Shown here: positions 62,296 to 64,000 of the stretch, piece after piece | Layout of the letters: every line of letters begins with the position of its first letter | How positions within the stretch are numbered: the stretch's first letter is position 1 | Origin: Eopsaltria australis | Lineage: Eukaryota > Chordata > Aves > Passeriformes > Petroicidae | Assembly: GCA_034509425.1 (NCBI GenBank) | Contig: JAVTVJ010000142.1 | Location: forward strand, 1,742,501 to 1,806,500 | Length of the DNA stretch: 64,000 nucleotides | Direction: 5' to 3' | Translations under genes and position numbers: made by a program | Notes under the pieces: generated by a model | The model's database searches: none | What the model was told of the DNA's origin: nothing | What the model saw: only the letters and a program-made list of their open reading frames with translations

Positions 62296-62975
62296 AGGAG
62301 GGAGATAAGGGAGGGAGATAAGACTGCTCACACTACACCCCTTTCCTAACAACTGTACTCAGCACGTTTGCCTTTCTCTTAGGCAAATCATTGAAACATA
62401 TATTTTATACCTCATTCAGGTAGACCTGTCTAGTCTAGGTGCTAGGTGGTAGGAAATTTCAGGAATAGCAACAAATCTTGCAGTCCTGTTGGCAAGAGCC
62501 ATCTTTGAATGTCAGAATCTATACATTAAATCTTATACATCTCTAGATTTAAAGAACTATCTCCTTAGGAAATCTCTGTGTTGGAAAAAGAAATGATTTT
62601 TAATGATCAAAGTCTTCTGATGCAGCTGAGGATGCACATCTTTTTCGTTCCTCAGTGGCACATCAATTACATAGGGCAGAAAATTCTAAATGTACTCCTA
62701 ACATAGCTTGGAAACCAAACTATCTGGAAACCAATATTTCAGGCAAAAAAAGGCAAACAAGGTTTGAGGAATTCGTTATTCTGATTTACAGCAAAATCAC
62801 AGTCTTGAAAAAATTATTTTTCATAGTTTATGAGAGTTGACTCCTATCAAGATCAATGGATTTAATTTATAGTGTAATAAAGCAATCATCACTGATGTCC
62901 CAAATTCTGAGAAGAGATGTAAAGTAGAATTCCAGGTAATTTTTTAACATTTATTTTCAGGTAAATAGAAATCTT

Positions 62976-63000
62976 GGGAGGGTGAGGGAAGAAAAAGGGG
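62976..63000 (+). other. Loose G-run cluster
   Basis: GGG-A-GGG-TGA-GGG then an eight-base A-rich gap and GGGG. It meets a four-run pattern only with one long loop, so quadruplex formation is less likely than at 8375-8403. Confidence 0.45.
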
Positions 63001-64000
63001 ACTAATTTCATTTTTACTAGATTTGAGAATCTTTGATTCTTTTAAAAGACTGGAGAATCTTTTGCCAAAGTCATTGTTTCCCCAAAAACTTTTGATATTT
63101 GAAGTACTTCAGACCTCGGAATCTGAAGCCTATTTAAAATGTCTTGTATAGCTTCAAGAGCCTCCTGTAGATCTCCACAAGTTGACTGATGACTGTCTTA
63201 CACAGGTAGCTACACAACAAACTTCACATCATCAAGAGCTCTCTCTTCAGGACACCTGGAGTTTCATCTGCTACTTCAGCCAAATTAATCATTATCTGTT
63301 CTGGAGACCTACGTTCCAGAGGTATCATTTTCTAGTGAAATCTAGAACTGAATGGATGCCCACATATGCAGATTCAAGGACCATAATTTTGCACTGAGGC
63401 AGTTGCTTCCTTAGATGTTGTATTTTTGGCTGCTTGAAATATCTCCTCAGCTTTAAAGTGATAATTCCTTGTGTTTACAGACATATAATGTAAGGGAATT
63501 ACAATAAACTGTTACTGTATATTCTATTACACATTACATGGAGAAAATTAACAAATGAACCCTTTAAAAAGCAAAGCTTTTTATAAATGAAATTGCATAA
63601 ACCCAATATTCTGAAGAAGGAGCATTGTAATAAAAAATAAAATTAAAAAAAAAACTAAGCCTATGAGCCAAGCACTTTTCATTCTAGGTCTAGATTCTGT
63701 ATATGACCCATCCTCTACTACACATGAAAAAGAAATCTAACAGAAGAATTGTCTCCCAAAGTCCCAATCTCATTTCCCCACATGCCTTTTCACTTAGAGA
63801 GGCAGAAAAATACATATTAATAATTATGACTGGAGAGAGTTACAGGAGCATTCAGATACTCTAGATTTGTCCTGAATGTCTGTCAGTGTGTCATATGATA
63901 AGAATGAATCACTACAAAGATCCCTTGAGAAAGTACTTGAGGAATATGACATAAAAGAAAATATAGCAAATTTTTTATTTTTAGTGTAGAGCATATGTTG

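Larger units (their letters stand above)
56695..64000. other. Unique A+T-rich non-coding DNA
   Basis: No gene, RNA or known repeat identified in about 7.3 kb. A 15-bp exact direct repeat TTAAAGTGTTTTAAT occurs at 57241 and 57266. A seven-pair hairpin GGCCACA/TGTGGCC lies at 61133-61151. A palindrome (62272-62295), a G-run patch (62976-63000) and a possible regulatory element (57731-57946) are listed separately. Confidence 0.55.

Noticed and set aside
4985..62490. Shared 15-mer GCAACAAATCTTGCA at about 4995 and 62468
   Set aside because: A 15-base match is expected about once or twice by chance in a window of this size and the flanks do not align.

Overview
This window reads as non-coding chromosomal DNA from a bird. 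The evidence is a set of CR1 LINE fragments with avian 3' ends (the clearest at 56562-56694, ending in repeated ATTCTATG octamers), two avian ERVL-like LTR remnants, strong A+T richness, CpG scarcity and no bacterial-style gene packing. I cannot name the species. I found no protein-coding exon, tRNA, rRNA or snRNA gene that I can support. The many short open frames are explained by chance in A+T-rich DNA or by decayed retroelements. The window is best described as an intergenic desert or the inside of a very large intron.

Layout. 1-9051 is mostly unique DNA with one ERVL-type LTR piece (2453-2640), a T-rich/GA tract (6432-6466) and a sharp G-run cluster (8375-8403). A solo-LTR-like element lies at 9052-9522. 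Old CR1 pieces on the minus strand follow at 13041-13370, 20494-20812 (endonuclease start, still open) and 21598-21651. A nearly perfect 39-bp palindrome sits at 22524-22562. A plus-strand CR1 3' ORF2 fragment with an internal run of 19 A is at 29065-29480, and a probable ancient CR1 at 33010-33230. A minus-strand CR1 at 41782-43178 lacks most of its reverse transcriptase. An unexplained G+C-rich island lies at 46800-47112.

The most unusual structure is at 50701-54336. Two diverged sequence blocks occur in the order R1-spacer-L1-R2-spacer-L2, with L1 and R2 almost touching. The simplest reading is an old head-to-tail tandem duplication whose edges are still recognisable while its middle has drifted. 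I did not recognise the blocks as a known repeat.

Several unique stretches (12160-12300, 16140-16260, 33250-33600, 47170-47330, 57731-57946) have clusters of homeodomain, PBX/MEIS-like, RFX-like, E-box, FOX or SOX-like words that resemble conserved non-coding regulatory elements. This is inference from motif content only. I found no convincing new gene system.
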